Source of the DNA: Brachyhypopomus gauderio
Lineage: Eukaryota; Chordata; Actinopteri; Gymnotiformes; Hypopomidae
DNA length: 64,000 nt
Direction of reading: 5' to 3'
NCBI RefSeq assembly: GCF_052324685.1
Contig: NC_135212.1
Coordinates: 1,737,501 to 1,801,500 of the forward strand
A program made the position numbers and the translations under genes. The notes below the pieces were generated by a model. It did not search any database. It was not told the origin of the DNA and worked only from the letters and a program-made list of their open reading frames with translations. Below, piece by piece: positions 10,801 through 23,385 of this stretch. Each line of letters begins with the position of its first letter. Positions within the stretch are counted from its first letter, which is position 1.

Positions 10801-13570
10801 GGGACGAGAAACATGAGTGAGAGGATATGAGACATGAGTGAGAGGATATGAGTGAGAGGATATGAGACATGAGTGAGAGGATATGAGTGAGAGGATATGA
10901 GACATGAGAGGATATGAGTGAGCGCATATGAGACATGAGTGAGAGGATATGAGTGAGAGGATATGAGACATGAGTGAGAGGATATGAGTGAGAGGATATG
11001 AGACATGAGTGAGAGGATATGAGTGAGAGGATATGAGACATGAGAGGATATGAGTGAGCGCATATGAGACATGAATGAGAGAATATGAGACATGAGTGAG
11101 AGCATATGAGTGAGAGCATATGAGACATGAGTGAGAGGATATGAGACATGAGTGAGAGGATATGAGACATGAGTGAGAGGATATGAGACATGAGTGAGAG
11201 GATATGAGTGAGAGGATATGAGACATGAGTGAGAGGATATGAGTGAGAGGATATGAGACATGAGTGAGAGGATATGAGTGAGAGCATATGAGACATGAGT
11301 GAGAGAAAGAGACATGAGAGGATATGAGACATGAGTGAGAGGATATGAGACATGAGTGAGAGGATATGAGACATGCGTGAGAGAAAGAGACATGAGAGGA
11401 TATGAGACATGAGCGAGAGGACATGAGTGAGAGCATATGAGACATGAATGAGAGCATATGAGACATGAGTGAGAGCATATGAGACATGAGTGAAAGGACG
11501 AGACATGAGAGCATATGAGACATGAGTGAAAGGACGAGACATGAGAGCATATGAGACATGAGTGAGAGCATATGAGACATGAGTGAAAGGACGAGATGTG
11601 AGAGCATATGAGACATGATTGAGAGCATATGAGACATGAGTGAGAGCATATGAGACATGTGAGAGCATATGAGACATGAGTGAAAGGACGAGACATGAGA
11701 GCATATGAGACATGAGTGAGAGGATATGAGACATGCGTGAGAGAAAGAGACATGAGAGCATATGAGACATGAGTGAGAGCATATGAGACATGAGTGAAAG
11801 GACGAGACGTGAGAGCATATGAGTCATGATTGAGAGGCGATTTGCACACGAGAGTCTTTAGTTGGGGGATAGTTTTGGGGAGCTTTGTCATGGAAAGGGA
11901 GGATTTAAAAGGGTAACAGTGGGCTGTTTTTACAGATTAGGGCCAATCTGATCTACTGATGATGTTTAATGGACCCCCTCCCCTCTTTTTGGATATCTTG
12001 TGTCTCACAGTGGGGGCAATAAGAGGAAACTGAGTGCAGGGATGGCTCTGATTGGTGGGCCGCCTGTCATCTTCCTGGACGAGCCATCCACTGGCATGGA
12101 CCCTGTTGCCAGGCGCTTGCTGTGGGATGCGGTCACACGTACCAGAGAGTCTGGCAAAGCTGTTGTGATCACCTCACACAGGTTAGTCACTTCACTACTC
12201 ACAGTAGGGTTGTAACTCAAGACTGTGATGAGATTCTTTGGAATGCAGAAATGCGATGATGGACGGTATAGTGTTGTGTTTATTATGCTGTCGAATGCAG
12301 TAGCATTGTTTGCACACCAGAGGTCATACTCTAGTGAACACATTTTGAGATAAAGATATACACATAAAGATATTTTAATATAACTTATATATGTAATATA
12401 TTTTTTTACACTATAGAAATATATATTTTTATTTATTGTCAAGTTTCATTAGAATGTTAAATTGTGAATACACTGTCATGGATCATATCAAATCGTGAGC
12501 AGAATGAATCGTTCTACTCCAAACACACACACGTTTTGTTGTTAGCAATGCTAACTAGCCCACAGACGAATGTTACCAAGTGAGAATGGATTAGCCAGCT
12601 CTCACCTCCTGTAGCTTTTATTACTGATTGGTAATTTTCCAGTGTTTGCTTTAAGCCTTCTTTAACAGAATGTAGTAAGGTCATGTAAGGTGAACTTTAC
12701 TGAAGCATGTTTATTCCTAACTGTGTCTCTGTGTGTGTCTCAGTACATTTGTCTGCATGTGTGTCTGTTCATGTTTGTGTGCATATCTTAATTTTGCATT
12801 TTTTTGCATCTGTGCTTGTGTGTGTGTGTGTGTCTGCAGTATGGAGGAGTGTGAGGCGTTATGCACTAGGCTGGCTGTAATGGTCAATGGGCAGTTCAAG
12901 TGTCTGGGGAGCCCACAGCACCTGAAGAGTAAGTTTGGCAGTGGCTACACGCTGTTGGCCAAAGTCCGACTGGAGGCAGATTTAGAGGAGATGGATCTCC
13001 AGCTCTTTAAAGACTTCATTGAGAGCACGTTCCCTGGTTTGTGCCTGCGACATCCATCCGTCTACACATCTGTCTGTGTGGTTATATTGATCTGGGCATA
13101 ATAGCTCTGGTATTACTCACATGATCTGTTATTGATTAATCATTTTGTTCATTATTACTTTATGATCTTCACAGGTAGTTTACTGAAAGATGAACATCAG
13201 GGGATGGTACACTACCACCTGACTGACAAAACCCTCACCTGGGCTCAGGTATGTTCTCCAGTCACACACACGTTATAGTAGACATGTAGAAAAGTGCAGA
13301 TAGCAACTGATCTTCCCTCCTAGAGGGTAGTGGTCGTACCCATGGGGCACCAGAGCTGCTGTAGACCTGGTCTAGCATCATTTAGCACCCCTCCTCCCCA
13401 TCAGAAACACACCACATGTCATGTGTTGGTCTTGCCAGGTGTTTGGGACCCTCGAGGCGGCTAAGGAGAAATACAGCGTTGAGGACTACTGCGTGAGTCA
13501 GATCTCACTGGAGCAGGTCTTCCTGAGCTTCGCCCAGTTCCAGCACTGCTCAGAAGGTCGGAAAAAATGA
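513..13570 (+). CDS. abca3: ABCA3-type lipid transporter, 3' half (15 exons)
   Basis: ABC exporter of subfamily A; ABCA3 moves phospholipids into lysosome-related organelles. Exons: 513-611, 2273-2471, 2712-3021, 3166-3439, 3902-4106, 7945-8164, 8923-9081, 9301-9461, 9552-9686, 9991-10185, 10587-10774, 12011-12181, 12840-13036, 13175-13248, 13439-13570 (stop TGA). All introns are GT..AG and all phases agree, giving about 905 residues; the first half lies upstream of the window. Exon 1 here ends the first nucleotide-binding domain ([13 protein letters not shown]). Exons 3-8 carry the second membrane domain, with its first helix at [14 protein letters not shown] and a large extracellular loop. 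Exon 10 has Walker [10 protein letters not shown], exons 11-12 the signature [10 protein letters not shown], exon 12 Walker [14 protein letters not shown] and the H-loop TSHS joined to exon 13. The C-terminal [13 protein letters not shown] is typical of ABCA3. Family assignment rests on remembered similarity to human ABCA3 along the whole length. No frameshift or stop seen. Fish carry more than one abca3, so the paralogue is not assigned. Confidence 0.95.
2177..2262 (+). repeat. (GT)43 microsatellite next to abca3 acceptor
   Basis: Uninterrupted GT dinucleotide run of 86 bp, followed by only acatggccag before the abca3 exon at 2273. There is no ordinary polypyrimidine tract between the run and the AG. 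Confidence 0.97.
2573..2698 (+). repeat. 16-bp tandem array, about 8 units
   Basis: Unit cttaatcctccatcat repeated at 2573, 2589, 2605, 2621, 2637, 2653, 2669 and (partial) 2685, with occasional t-to-c change. It runs almost into the acceptor of the abca3 exon at 2712, so it supplies the branch-point and pyrimidine region. Confidence 0.95.
4673..7650 (-). mobile_element. 5'-truncated L2-type LINE in abca3 intron
   Basis: Minus-strand non-LTR retrotransposon inserted antisense to abca3 within intron 4107-7944. The 3' end is at low coordinates: a (TCAA)n-like tail at about 4677-4694 and the common fish L2 3'-terminal motif (ttttatttatatagcgctt, caaagcagctttacaa). The 3' UTR occupies about 4700-5394 and the reverse-transcriptase ORF 5395 to about 7640. 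No endonuclease domain is present, so the element is 5' truncated near 7650, where TC-rich intron begins. L2 clade assignment is from the RT motif style and the 3' end. Confidence 0.85.
5395..7640 (-). pseudogene. LINE ORF2 fragment, reverse transcriptase
   Basis: Long open minus-strand frame without internal stops. It stays open upstream of 7299 to about 7640 without a start codon, as expected of the inner part of a truncated ORF2. RT motifs are visible in order: [48 protein letters not shown] and the catalytic [11 protein letters not shown]-terminal region ([34 protein letters not shown]) follows, typical of fish L2/CR1-group elements. The intact frame points to a fairly young insertion. 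Missing the apurinic endonuclease, it cannot be an autonomous element as it stands. Confidence 0.85.
7681..7944 (+). repeat. TC-rich polypyrimidine tract before abca3 exon
   Basis: About 260 bp of ctctct, ccctctct and tgcccc words with almost no purines, ending in the acceptor tctctcag for the exon at 7945. It acts formally as an extremely long polypyrimidine tract. Confidence 0.95.
8431..8912 (+). repeat. 11/9-bp minisatellite abutting abca3 acceptor
   Basis: About 45 tandem copies of ctgactgtgtc (11 bp) interspersed with the 9-bp form ctgactgtc. The array ends about 10 bases before the AG at 8921-8922 of the next abca3 exon. Every unit contains CTGAC, a consensus vertebrate branch-point word. 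The long minus-strand open frame through it is a periodicity artefact. Confidence 0.97.
10471..10586 (+). repeat. 21-bp tandem array forming an abca3 splice acceptor
   Basis: Unit gtgtcctgtggcygtcccca(c), starting at 10471, 10492, 10513, 10534 and 10555. The sixth, truncated unit at 10576 reads gtgtcctgcag and is itself the splice acceptor for the exon at 10587. Confidence 0.95.
10803..11830 (+). repeat. 1-kb minisatellite in abca3 intron
   Basis: Purine-rich repeats of gagacatgagtgagaggat and atgagtgagaggat-like words, starting about 28 bases after the donor at 10775. Subtypes include gagcatatgagacatgagt and gtgaaaggacgagacatg blocks in the 3' half. Very long minus-strand open frames (LTHVSYAL-type repeats) come from the repeat and are not genes. 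Confidence 0.96.
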
Positions 13571-13838
13571 GAACAGGCAGAGCGGACAGCCAGAATGCTC
13601 CTCATCTTCGCCTTTGTGAGGTGCAGCCTGGGCTTGGAGATTCGCCTCTACACACTCAGGTCTCAGACAGTCCTGTCCCGTCCTGTCCCGTCCTGTTCCG
13701 TCCTGTCCCGTCCACCCCCGTCCCTGAACATGAACACGAAGGTACCAGCCACCATACGGCACTGGAGATTCACCCACATGGGGACTTGGGCAGTACCCTT
13801 GAAGGTCTGAAGGAAGCATGCCGTTTGGTTTAATGTGC

Positions 13839-13904
<66 letters not shown>

Positions 13905-15806
13905 CTGTGTGTTTGGGGCGTACAACATCTACACCATGTATGACGGTAAGTCTTTGATGTCACACCTAGAGTGTCTTTTGAGTTATCTAGACTGTGCCAG
14001 TGCTCGGAGGGCTTGTCACATCATGGTTGTACAGTATGAACTGGGCGGATTGAGTGTGTTCCCTCGTACGAATGAGCTCCATGCTTGAGCATCATATGAC
14101 TCCTTGTTTCTTGCTGTGGTCTTAAATTTGAAGGTGTGACCTGAAAAAAGGTTATTAAATCAGAAAAAAAATGAAAAAGTAACATAGGAAAAAAAAGGAA
14201 AGCATACAAATGTGAATTTCATGACTCTGTTCAGCCATGTGTGTAAAAGCAAAGGGCATTGCTACAGATATAGCAATGTAGCTTTTTGCTTTCTGAAAAA
14301 AGGAATTATTTTAACTTTCAAGATTTTAAAGACACCTTAAAATATGCATGTGGAAATTAACGTGCTCTTAGCTCCACTACATTATTACACATATAATATT
14401 TGTGTCTATCAGTAGTAGTTCTGTAAAGAAGCAGAGATTTTGATAGTCAGTTTTCCATATTCTTGAGATAAAGTACAGATAATACCGGTAGTAAATGTGA
14501 CTTTTTGCATATTTAGTCAGGCTAATGAACGGAACTGAGGTGAGTTTCCAGAAAAGTGCTACAGTTTATCATATGACAGTAGAATGAAAAATACTCAAAA
14601 CACTGGTTAAGATTAAAACCATAAGGCTTGTGTGAAATCAGTCTCTGAGAATGACCACAGTGAAACCAGGTGCTACCGATTTAGCCGTTCAAACACCACA
14701 TGTGGATCCTCTCACCAGACTGTGTTAGGACCCTCGAGTGTGTACGTGTCTGTGCATCGTGTGTCTGTGATACACCGGCTGACAACACTGTCGGTTCAAA
14801 TGTCAAAATCTTTTCAAACGACACTGTATAGACATATTTATAACATGTAGCTTGCTGTCATTTTCGTTGTTGATAGCAAAGGAAAAGCAGTGGTGTGTTG
14901 CACAAATGCACTGTTATGTTTCGGTAGTGTAGTTTCACAGCGGAAGTCTGGCCAGCTGAAGCAGTGCTGACATGTGAGAGATACACTACTGATCTGGACC
15001 AATCGGATGGAGCCGCCTCCATCCTGTAAAGGCCTGTGATAGGCTCACTCATGATTTGTGTTGTCCAGTTTAAAGAATGACCAAAAAAAAAAAATGGAAA
15101 GGCCTTGCTCTGCTGAAACGAGGCATGTGATTGTGAATATCAGCCTTGTGTCCAAAGCTTACGCTGTACACTTTTGTGATTGGACCGGTTCCACCCTGAT
15201 GTACCGACTAGTTCTTTAAGGCATTGACTCATACTTCAATGTACTAACAGTTATCTTATAACATATGATTGTGTTGTATGACAAATCTTACAACACGTGT
15301 TACAATCTGTTTTGTGTTGAATTGGCAGAGGCCCACTACTGTTTCACTGACCATAATGGACGTAAAGGAGGATTTGGGCTGCTAATGTGCAATGGTGGAA
15401 GGGATTTCGGCTGCTTTCAGGGGTTTTGTGCTCCACGCGTTGTTTGATTCACTAAACATCGTGGAATGTGCCGCTCCCACAAGGATGGTCACTAGTGCTC
15501 AGACTCAGAAATCGTGTGCTTTACTTCTCACGTTAATTATTATTTATTGTTTTTGTCTTTTTCACATGTGTATTTGCACACTATACTAGCTTTCATATTC
15601 GAGCTGCTTGTTGGGGAAAACAAAATGAGCTTTTGCATTTTTGAGGTAAAAGGAAGTGAAAGTGAACTTGTTTTATGGGCCATGACAATGTTGAAAAATG
15701 TACCATTGGAGAAAAGGGAATTGTAATTCTATGTACTGTATTACTGAATTAACCTTGTCTAATATGTATGTATTGCTGTTTTCTCTTTTCCTTTTTTAAT
15801 TAAACC
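13571..15806 (+). other. abca3 3' UTR and downstream sequence
   Basis: Non-coding sequence after the abca3 stop. It holds a TCCCG-type short repeat at about 13670-13720 and a (GT)n run at about 13841-13902. Candidate polyadenylation hexamers are attaaa at 14154 and attaaa near 15799; which is used cannot be told. No other gene is recognised here. Confidence 0.4.
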
Positions 15807-16663
15807 TGCCTTATGTAAGAACTGGGTGAAGATGTGTGCTGTTTGCGACATGTTCCATTTTGATATGTTGTATCTTGACCCATACTCAAGCATATGAAGA
15901 ATGAGGTATTCACTCTGTGTAAGCTTTGCCTCGTTGAAGGTAAATTCACCGAAAAAGTTCTCAAGTAAAATGATGTGCCTGATGTTCACTGCAGGGCATG
16001 TCTAAACATATTAGTATGTAGCTCACCAGGCACTGTGTGAGTAGGTAGAACCAGAATGTCTCGTTCTCAGATGCCTTCTGGCACATAGCTGATGCAGGTC
16101 TATGACAAACAAATTGCAGCATAAATGTTTTATAGTTCAATATTCAACTAATATATAGTTGAATATATAGTTATTAATATATAATTGCACACGGATTAAT
16201 GATAACTACTTAATTAAATTAAGTCATAGGTACTGGAGTCATAGTACCTAGTTTGTCTGTGATGAAACTTCACATAACAGAGCTTCACTTTGACTTGAAT
16301 GGTGCTTGAATTTATCTTGAATAAAATATTCTAGCCTTTAGGGGCTTCAAGCTAATTTAGAGAATAAATACTGCTCTGATACTCAAACCTTGTTGCTCAT
16401 GAACCAGTTCCTGCAGGTTTTCAAAACAGCCTTTACCTATTAGTGTTCAGTTATTACAAAATACCTACTCAGTAATTACAAAGACCTGGACCGGATTAGA
16501 ATTTAAGTGGCCAGGATTGAGCAATTAATTGCGGCTACACTGCACCTGGATGTTTTGGTGATGGCATTTACATCTTGTGGAAATGGTTTCCTCATATGCC
16601 CATTTTAGAAGGATGAATGAGGTTATATTTATATAACACCCACTTTATAATTAACACACCCAG

Positions 16664-16706
<43 letters not shown>

Positions 16707-18050
16707 ACAGAGAAGCGACAGCCAGTAGCAGACAGTGTAATCTCAACTGGAAGCCTCATCCCCTGGGGGACTGAATCAGGCGCAGACAGAAGAGAGAACC
16801 ATACCCAAGACAGAGCACCATCCACTACCAGCCACCACCTGTCTTACAATCATTTGCACAACATTTTCGACACACATCAAAGCAGTTCATTTAGGGTAAC
16901 CAACCAATCCAAGCCCCTAGTAATGAGACAAACTGACCACCAAGCCACCACAAACAACTGAATGCCAACTGTCAACAGCATTGATTTGGCAAATACAATC
17001 AAAACCTTGTGCTGACTGGCACATTTAAAGACAGTGGAGTCCTGATGTCTTTGTTCGTGGTCTGAGTTGTGTGTCTTTATTGCTGCATGACTGGGATCAT
17101 CTTGATGTTGCTGTCCTCAGCCAATTCAACAAAAGCCATTGTAGGGTCTTTATATGTATGATGTATATTACAGAGGGAAAGAAATCCTGCAATCCTCACA
17201 GCCCTGATGTCATTTCCTCCATCTAGCCGAACTGACTCTCCACTGCTCTTCTGCAGGAGCTGTGTCTGATCAATCTGACCAATCTGATCAATCTGACCAA
17301 TCTGTACCATCATGTGCAATACTCTGGATCATACATGCGTGAGTGTGAGGTTTGTGTGAGGAATCTGTGACATTAGTTTCTTTAATAAAGAAAACATCCA
17401 TGATTCACACATCTTCCTTAACCCAGCTTGATGCATTATGACTGTGTAAAAAGATCCAAAGGGTAGTAGAATTATATTGTCTAAGCGATATATGATCTCT
17501 TTTTGGAAGTCTTTCTTATAAAGTTTATTACAGCATCAGAGCATGTGATTACAACACAGTTTGTTCCTGGTGTTGTGCAGTGGCCGTCAGACTAGGATAA
17601 AGGTAACCTGAGCTCTCAGTTGGCCCACAGCTCGTCTATACTGATATCAGCATTCACACAATCAATGTCAATAAAGGGAAGATAATTTAAACTGTGACAG
17701 GGGTTATGGGATTTGTAGGAGAGAAGTAAAATGCCAATAAAGTTTATTGTTGTTTACCAATATATGTTTCAATATTAGTCATACAACCTGCTGAACAGCT
17801 AATAGCTGGTGATAGTAACAGGCATAGACAAAACAGGGTTAAGAAAAACCAAATTTGAGGACTCAATGTGAAATTGACATATTTGACTGAGAGTTGTGAC
17901 TTCAAACTCTTAACTGATTAAATGAGCGTGTTCATTTACAGATGTGTGTGCCGTTTGGCTTAACTATTTTCAGTACAGATATAGCTTTAAATCTCATTTA
18001 ATTTTCATGTCAACAGCTGCTCCTCTCTGGCGTAACTTTTAGCCACACCC
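15807..18050. other. Intergenic spacer abca3 to CYP2K
   Basis: AT-rich sequence with a (CA)n run at 16665-16706. A minus-strand open frame at 17077-17319 (IGQIDQIGQIDQTQLLQ start) is partly a short repeat (aatctgatcaatctgacc) and is not recognised as a gene. Nothing else can be supported. Confidence 0.5.
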
Positions 18051-18057
18051 CCTAGCT

Positions 18058-18063
18058 TATAAA
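18058..18063 (+). promoter_or_regulatory. TATA box of first CYP2K gene
   Basis: tataaa in the context gcttataaagg, 55 bases upstream of the ATG at 18118. The paralogue has the equivalent box at 23333-23339. Confidence 0.6.
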
Positions 18064-18117
18064 GGTGTGTTTTGGGTGCTATTGAGACACTGAAATGGAA
18101 AACATGTAAGGTTCACA

Positions 18118-21105
18118 ATGGCTCTAATGGAGCAGCTGCTGCTGCAGGCTACCAGCACGGGTGCGGTACTTGGTGCTGTGGTGCTGCTGCTGGTTCTGTA
18201 CGTCCTTTACTCAGCCTCCAGCCTCAAAGAAGAGCCCAACGAACCTCCAGGACCCAAACCGCTGCCTCTCCTAGGGAACCTGCTCCAGCTGGACCTGAGT
18301 GAAATCCACGAGTCCCTCTGTGAGGTAAGAGTAATGGGCAAGGGAACAAATTCTTGCAGGAGGTTTGTGGTTAATCTGCTTATGAACATCAGGCTCTATG
18401 TCGTGCAGCTCGCCAAGATCTATGGACCCATTTATAAAGTATATTTTGGTTCCAAGAAAGTCATCGTTTTAGCTGGGTACCAGGCAGTCAAACAAGCACT
18501 GGTGAACTATGCTGAAGAGTTTGGGGAAAGAGAAATTACAGAAGTATTCAACACGGCTGAAAACCATGGTGAGTTTCCAGAAAGAAGTTTGGTTGTGCTT
18601 AGTTATAATCCCTTAATTTCAAATATGAAAACATATACTGCAACACTAGAAAAGGCCAAGCAAGATACCCTAATATGATTACAACAGAAATAAGTTCTCC
18701 AGTACCACTTCACATTGTGAGTAACAGAATCCAAAGATCTTAATCATCTTAGTCATCTGGGATCGTATGGGCACCTATTGAACGTTTGCTTGTTGTCTAC
18801 AGGGATTATGTTTTCCAATGGGGAGAACTGGAAAGAGATGCGACGCTTTGCCCTCACTAACCTTCGAGACTTTGGAATGGGCAAGAGAGGCAGTGAGGAG
18901 AAAATCATTGAGGAAATCCAGTATCTTAAAGAAGTGTTTGAGAACTTTGGAGGTATGAGAAGAACCACATATTCATACATATAAACTTTGGAGGTGTGAG
19001 TAGGACCACATATCCATAAATATGAACCTTTGAAGTAGCATCAGCATTTATATGCCTATAAGAGAGTGTATACATGTACGAGCTTGATAATCTGTTGCTT
19101 TTAATATTTTGAGAAAATGTTTCTTTTTTTTTTTGCTTTCTAGGGGAACCATTTGACACAGCTCAGCCAATGAACTACGCTGTCTCCAACGTTATCTCAT
19201 CCATCGTGTATGGAGACAGATTTGAATACAGCGACCCTCAGTTCAAAGCAATGGTCAACAGGGCAAATGAGAATGTTAGGATTGGTGGCTCAGCTTCAAT
19301 AAGGGTAAGTAAGACGTCTGCTCCCTGTACACCTTTAGGGCATGATGTGTAAACCAGGCAACTGTGCCTTAAAGTGTACAAAGCACATGCATATGATATT
19401 TAAAAGCTACTTAAAAGTGTTTACACTTTTGGGTGAAATTCGAATAACCCCGATTTCTTCATTCTTTGCTGCGTATGCAGCTGCTTAACATATTTCCCTG
19501 GATAGGCCCGTTCTTGAGGACCAGAAGAATTATCTTGTCAAATATGAAGAAAAACAGGGAGCGAGTGCACGAGCTGGTCAGTCAGCTGCAGGAGACTCTG
19601 AATCCAGCTGAGCGCAGAGGGTTCATCGACTCCTTCCTCCTCCGCAAACAGAACGATGAGGTAGACACCGCTCCACTCACATTCACATTTGTCAGACAAT
19701 GCGATCCAAACGCTCCATATATTCATCAGTGCTGAAGTATATGCGCTTCCTGGGAATTGAACCCATGACCTTGGTATATTTGTAGCACCACGCTCAACCT
19801 TCTCCAGATCTAAAAGAACATCACAGAGATGGAGTAAAACACTCTTACGCAAATTCACGTAGAAATCATTTATGAGTTTGGATGTCTAACTATATTATTG
19901 TGTAGATGAAGATAAAACTCATACCATCAGTTCAGAAAGAAATGTGCATATGCCAGGTTGAAAAGAGAACATGTTTTTGTGTTGGTCAGCTGGTTTTACT
20001 AGAAGTTCCGGCTGTATTTTTGTATTTTTTTTAAGTAAACACAAGTGCAGTCTAATCATGTGGCCTGTGGATGTGTGTCAGAGATCAGGACAGAAGAATT
20101 CTCGCTTCAATGACAAGAATCTTACTACAACAGTGACAAATCTCTTTGTCGCGGGTACTGACACAACTAGCACAACTCTGCGTTGGGCACTGCTGTTCAT
20201 GGCTAAGTACCCTCACATACAGGGTAAGAGCATCGTACTGTGAAGCAAAAGCTTAATTTATATTATTATTGTTTGAGTGGTTGGTCTCTAAGATTTGAGT
20301 TCTAATCCCAAATGCAAAACCATGTTTCTACTTGAAGATCAAGTACAGCAGGAGATTGACAAGGTGGTTGAAGGTCGTCAGCCAGTGGTGGATGACAGGA
20401 AGAAACTGCCTTACACAGACGCAGTGATCCATGAGACCCAGAGACTGGCCAACATTGTACCGTTAAACCTCCCTCACGTCACCAGCTGTGACATTAATTT
20501 CAATGGCTACTTCATCAAAAAGGTGATGATAATGAATGCTGCATCATATCTGACAAGTGTGAGCTGAAATTGTGGCTGAACTACCTGTGGTTGTGTCTAC
20601 AGGGCACAACGGTGTTCCCTCTCCTGACATCTGTGCTGAAGGACGAGACCGAGTGGGAGACTCCACACAGCTTCAACCCAGCACACTTCCAGGATCAGCA
20701 AGGCCGATTTGTGAAGAAAGACGCCTTCATGCCCTTCTCTGCAGGTGACTGTTTTCATCTTAAAATACAGCCTCCCAGAGACCTCATTACACACTTCTGT
20801 TGTCCTGTATCAATAACAATGCAAATAGGAAAAATCTAGTATACTCAAACTGACAGAGACATAACTACCTGCACATAGGCTGTGGTCTATAAAATGTCTG
20901 TCTGTGGTCAGGGAGACGGGTGTGTCTGGGAGAAGGTCTGGCCAGGATGGAGCTCTTCCTCTTCTTCACATCTCTCCTGCAGCACTTCCGCTTCACTCCT
21001 CCTCCAGGGGTGACGGAGGACCAGCTGGACCTCACACCAGTGGTCGGGATCACACTGAACCCTGTCCCGCACAAACTGTGTGCGGTCAGACGAACAATAT
21101 CTTAA
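18118..21105 (+). CDS. cyp2k: Cytochrome P450 family 2, CYP2K-type, copy 1
   Basis: Microsomal haem monooxygenase of the fish CYP2K subfamily; family members oxidise lipids and xenobiotics in the ER membrane with NADPH-P450 reductase. Exons: 18118-18324, 18409-18568, 18803-18952, 19144-19304, 19481-19660, 20082-20223, 20338-20522, 20603-20744, 20912-21105 (TAA), giving 506 residues. The nine-exon layout and exon sizes (150, 161, 142, 142) are those of CYP2 genes. Seen: N-terminal membrane anchor ([17 protein letters not shown]), proline hinge [13 protein letters not shown]-helix [13 protein letters not shown]-helix ETQRL, and haem-binding [11 protein letters not shown] with the cysteine ligand, split over exons 8-9. 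Intron 1 is only 84 bp. The acceptor of exon 7 (ctacttgaag) has a weak pyrimidine tract but restores the expected DQVQQEID. A poly(A) signal aataaataaa follows at about 21144. No defect seen. Subfamily is from memory of fish CYP2K proteins. Confidence 0.93.
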
Positions 21106-21149
21106 ACACATGAGGATGAACCGTCTCATTAGGACAAAAAAGTAATAAA

Positions 21150-23075
21150 TAAAAATAAGAAAGTCTGCTCTGTGTTACTCTAATGGATGGTAACATGGTA
21201 ACGTTGTTTTGAATAATAAAAACTCCTACAATCTCCTATGTGCAAGTATTTAGGGAAAATACATTTTCTTTTCATTGTGCTTTGTTTGAATATCAAGTAT
21301 ATTTTTACTATTAATGAAAATAAATAGACTATTGTGTAAAATAATTTATAAACAGAAAATAAACTATTTATAATATCTGGGGACAATTTAAAATGTATTT
21401 TTGTGATACACAAAAGCTCCAGCAGAACGTAATAAAAAAAAAGCAAATATCACAGACAAAATTTGCATTATGGAATACTTGGATGGAATACACATTTTTC
21501 TATCTTTCAGATGTCATTAATCTTAATTCCATATCCGGCTAATAAACGGCTTCTAAACTATCCCAGTAGTGGAGTTAACATACACCTCTACGTAGTTCAA
21601 GGTTCTGGGTTGTACTGTGCACTATTAGTAAAGGTTGAACAGTTACTGTAGCGCAATAGCGCCTTATCTGGTCATTCCATAGAGGTGCACAATAGTGAAA
21701 GTGGCAGAGAAATGTCAAAATGTGGCTTGAAAAGGCAAATCTGGAAAAGCAGATGAATGTTTTTAGCCTCTGGAGTTTTCCATGAGCTTGGGGCCACAGC
21801 CCACCTCCCTGTGAGGTCCCTGCAGGCTCCCAGACCCTGCGGTGGCATTCAGATCACATCAACAAGAGCTTCTCAAATGGCATCATGACGAGGATCTCTG
21901 TGCTTGTAAATAATAGTACTGCGCTATTCTTGGTTCACCTAAATTCACCCAAGACCAGCAAAATGATACAAACACCTGCAAATAATATCAAACGAATAAA
22001 AGCAGACGTCAAGTGCCTAAGATGCCTAAGGTGAGAAATGATACTACTCAAATCAACTCTCTACAATAAGAGTCCTGCCAAAGCCAAACCCAGTTTACCC
22101 AGTGACTTAATGCAATCATATCCCTGGAATCCCTGTAAAATTGTGACTGAACAAGCTTTAGCCTTTTGTTGTTTCAGACCGAAAGAAGTGGACAAACATG
22201 ACAAACATGGAATTTCTAGGCTACTAGCATTGGAGTTATCAAGGCTTATATTTTGCTACAAGGCTGAGTGGTTGTGTAAACACATTCTTATTTTTTTATT
22301 ACAGTAAAATGGGCTATTGCAACACATATTTGTTTACACATATTTGTAACATTTTAATTTTAAATTTACATCAATCGATAGGTCTTGGCATTTGAACATG
22401 TTCTTGTGCCCACATCATCAAATTAATACTCATCAGTGCCAAAGTAGTTTCCTAAGACATAAAGTAACCTGTTTAATGCCCATCAAATACAAACATTAAG
22501 AATCAGCAAGAACGTGACTTTCTTTCAGCAGACACTGGCAGGTGATGTAAGAACATGACGGTACTTGCAGTTCTTGGCCAGTAAGGTCAATAAAACTTGT
22601 TAAAAAATGTCTTGTGGTAGTAAACCAGGGAGCAGAGCTGTATAATTACGCCACTCCACGCAGCAGATGCAGGTGTTGTGTTCTGTCCGCCTGCAGGACT
22701 CGGGTAAAGGTAAACCCGGCCCTTGGCTCACATACTGTCTGTCGTTCTGGATCAGCATGCACACCTTTCCCTTCCTTTTCAATTCTCATTAAGATAAATC
22801 AGTAGGTCACAGGGCAGCAGTCTATAGTGTGGTAGAGGTTATTCAACCGCTGGGATAGACATGCAGGTAGACGCAGTGAGGTGAGTCTGGGCACGGCTGG
22901 TTAAATGAACTTAAAATAATAATGATAATAATAATGATGGGTGTGAGAGACGCATTTATTTAAGAAGAATTAAACGCCACAGATATTGGGTGGCAGGTTT
23001 GGCCTGGGGGGGGGGGGGGGGGGGGGGGGGGGGCTTGTTGGTTGTTACCCCAAAATACAAACCACAAAGAAAGAG

Positions 23076-23125
<50 letters not shown>

Positions 23126-23320
23126 CTGCATGACTGAAAGGGTGAATGCCACAGAAACTTTTCACCTTCTTGTGTCTGCAACATTGGGGGATGTAAATCT
23201 TCTGTGTGCAATACAGTGTAGCTTAATCATTTATCAGCAGGTGTAATATGATTTGCAACCTTTCCCTTGCCCTGGTGTTGTTTTACTTTGAAGACCTGCT
23301 CCTCCCCTGGATCAGCTGTT
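21150..23320. other. Spacer between CYP2K copies
   Basis: No gene recognised. Contains a G28 homopolymer (23006-23033) and a (GA)n run (about 23078-23120). The 5' flank of copy 2 does not resemble that of copy 1 until a few bases before the ATG. Confidence 0.6.
23006..23033 (+). repeat. Poly-G tract (about 28 G)
   Basis: Uninterrupted G run followed by cttgttgg. Comparable G or C runs occur at 25037-25049, 32915-32942, 35005-35023 and 45328-45353 in this window. Exact lengths may be assembly-limited. Confidence 0.9.
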
Positions 23321-23332
23321 GGTTCTCGTTGT

Positions 23333-23339
23333 TATAAAA
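23333..23339 (+). promoter_or_regulatory. TATA box of second CYP2K gene
   Basis: tataaaa in the context gttgttataaaagctg, 53 bases before the ATG at 23386, the same spacing as in copy 1. Confidence 0.65.
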
Positions 23340-23385
23340 GCTGTAGCACACACACGTCTACCTCCACTTGTCTTTAGGGTTCACA

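Noticed and set aside
10414-11891. Long minus-strand open frames (up to about 490 codons) with [13 protein letters not shown]-type repeats
   Set aside because: They are translations of an intronic minisatellite between two firmly placed abca3 exons; all three frames are open because of repeat composition.
17077-17319. Minus-strand 80-codon frame as a small gene
   Set aside because: Starts in a short tandem repeat, no recognised domain and no clear splice or promoter context.
20338-20346. Acceptor at 20342-20343 for CYP2K exon 7
   Set aside because: It would drop two conserved residues; the acceptor at 20336-20337 gives DQVQQEID and the usual exon length of 185 bp in both copies.
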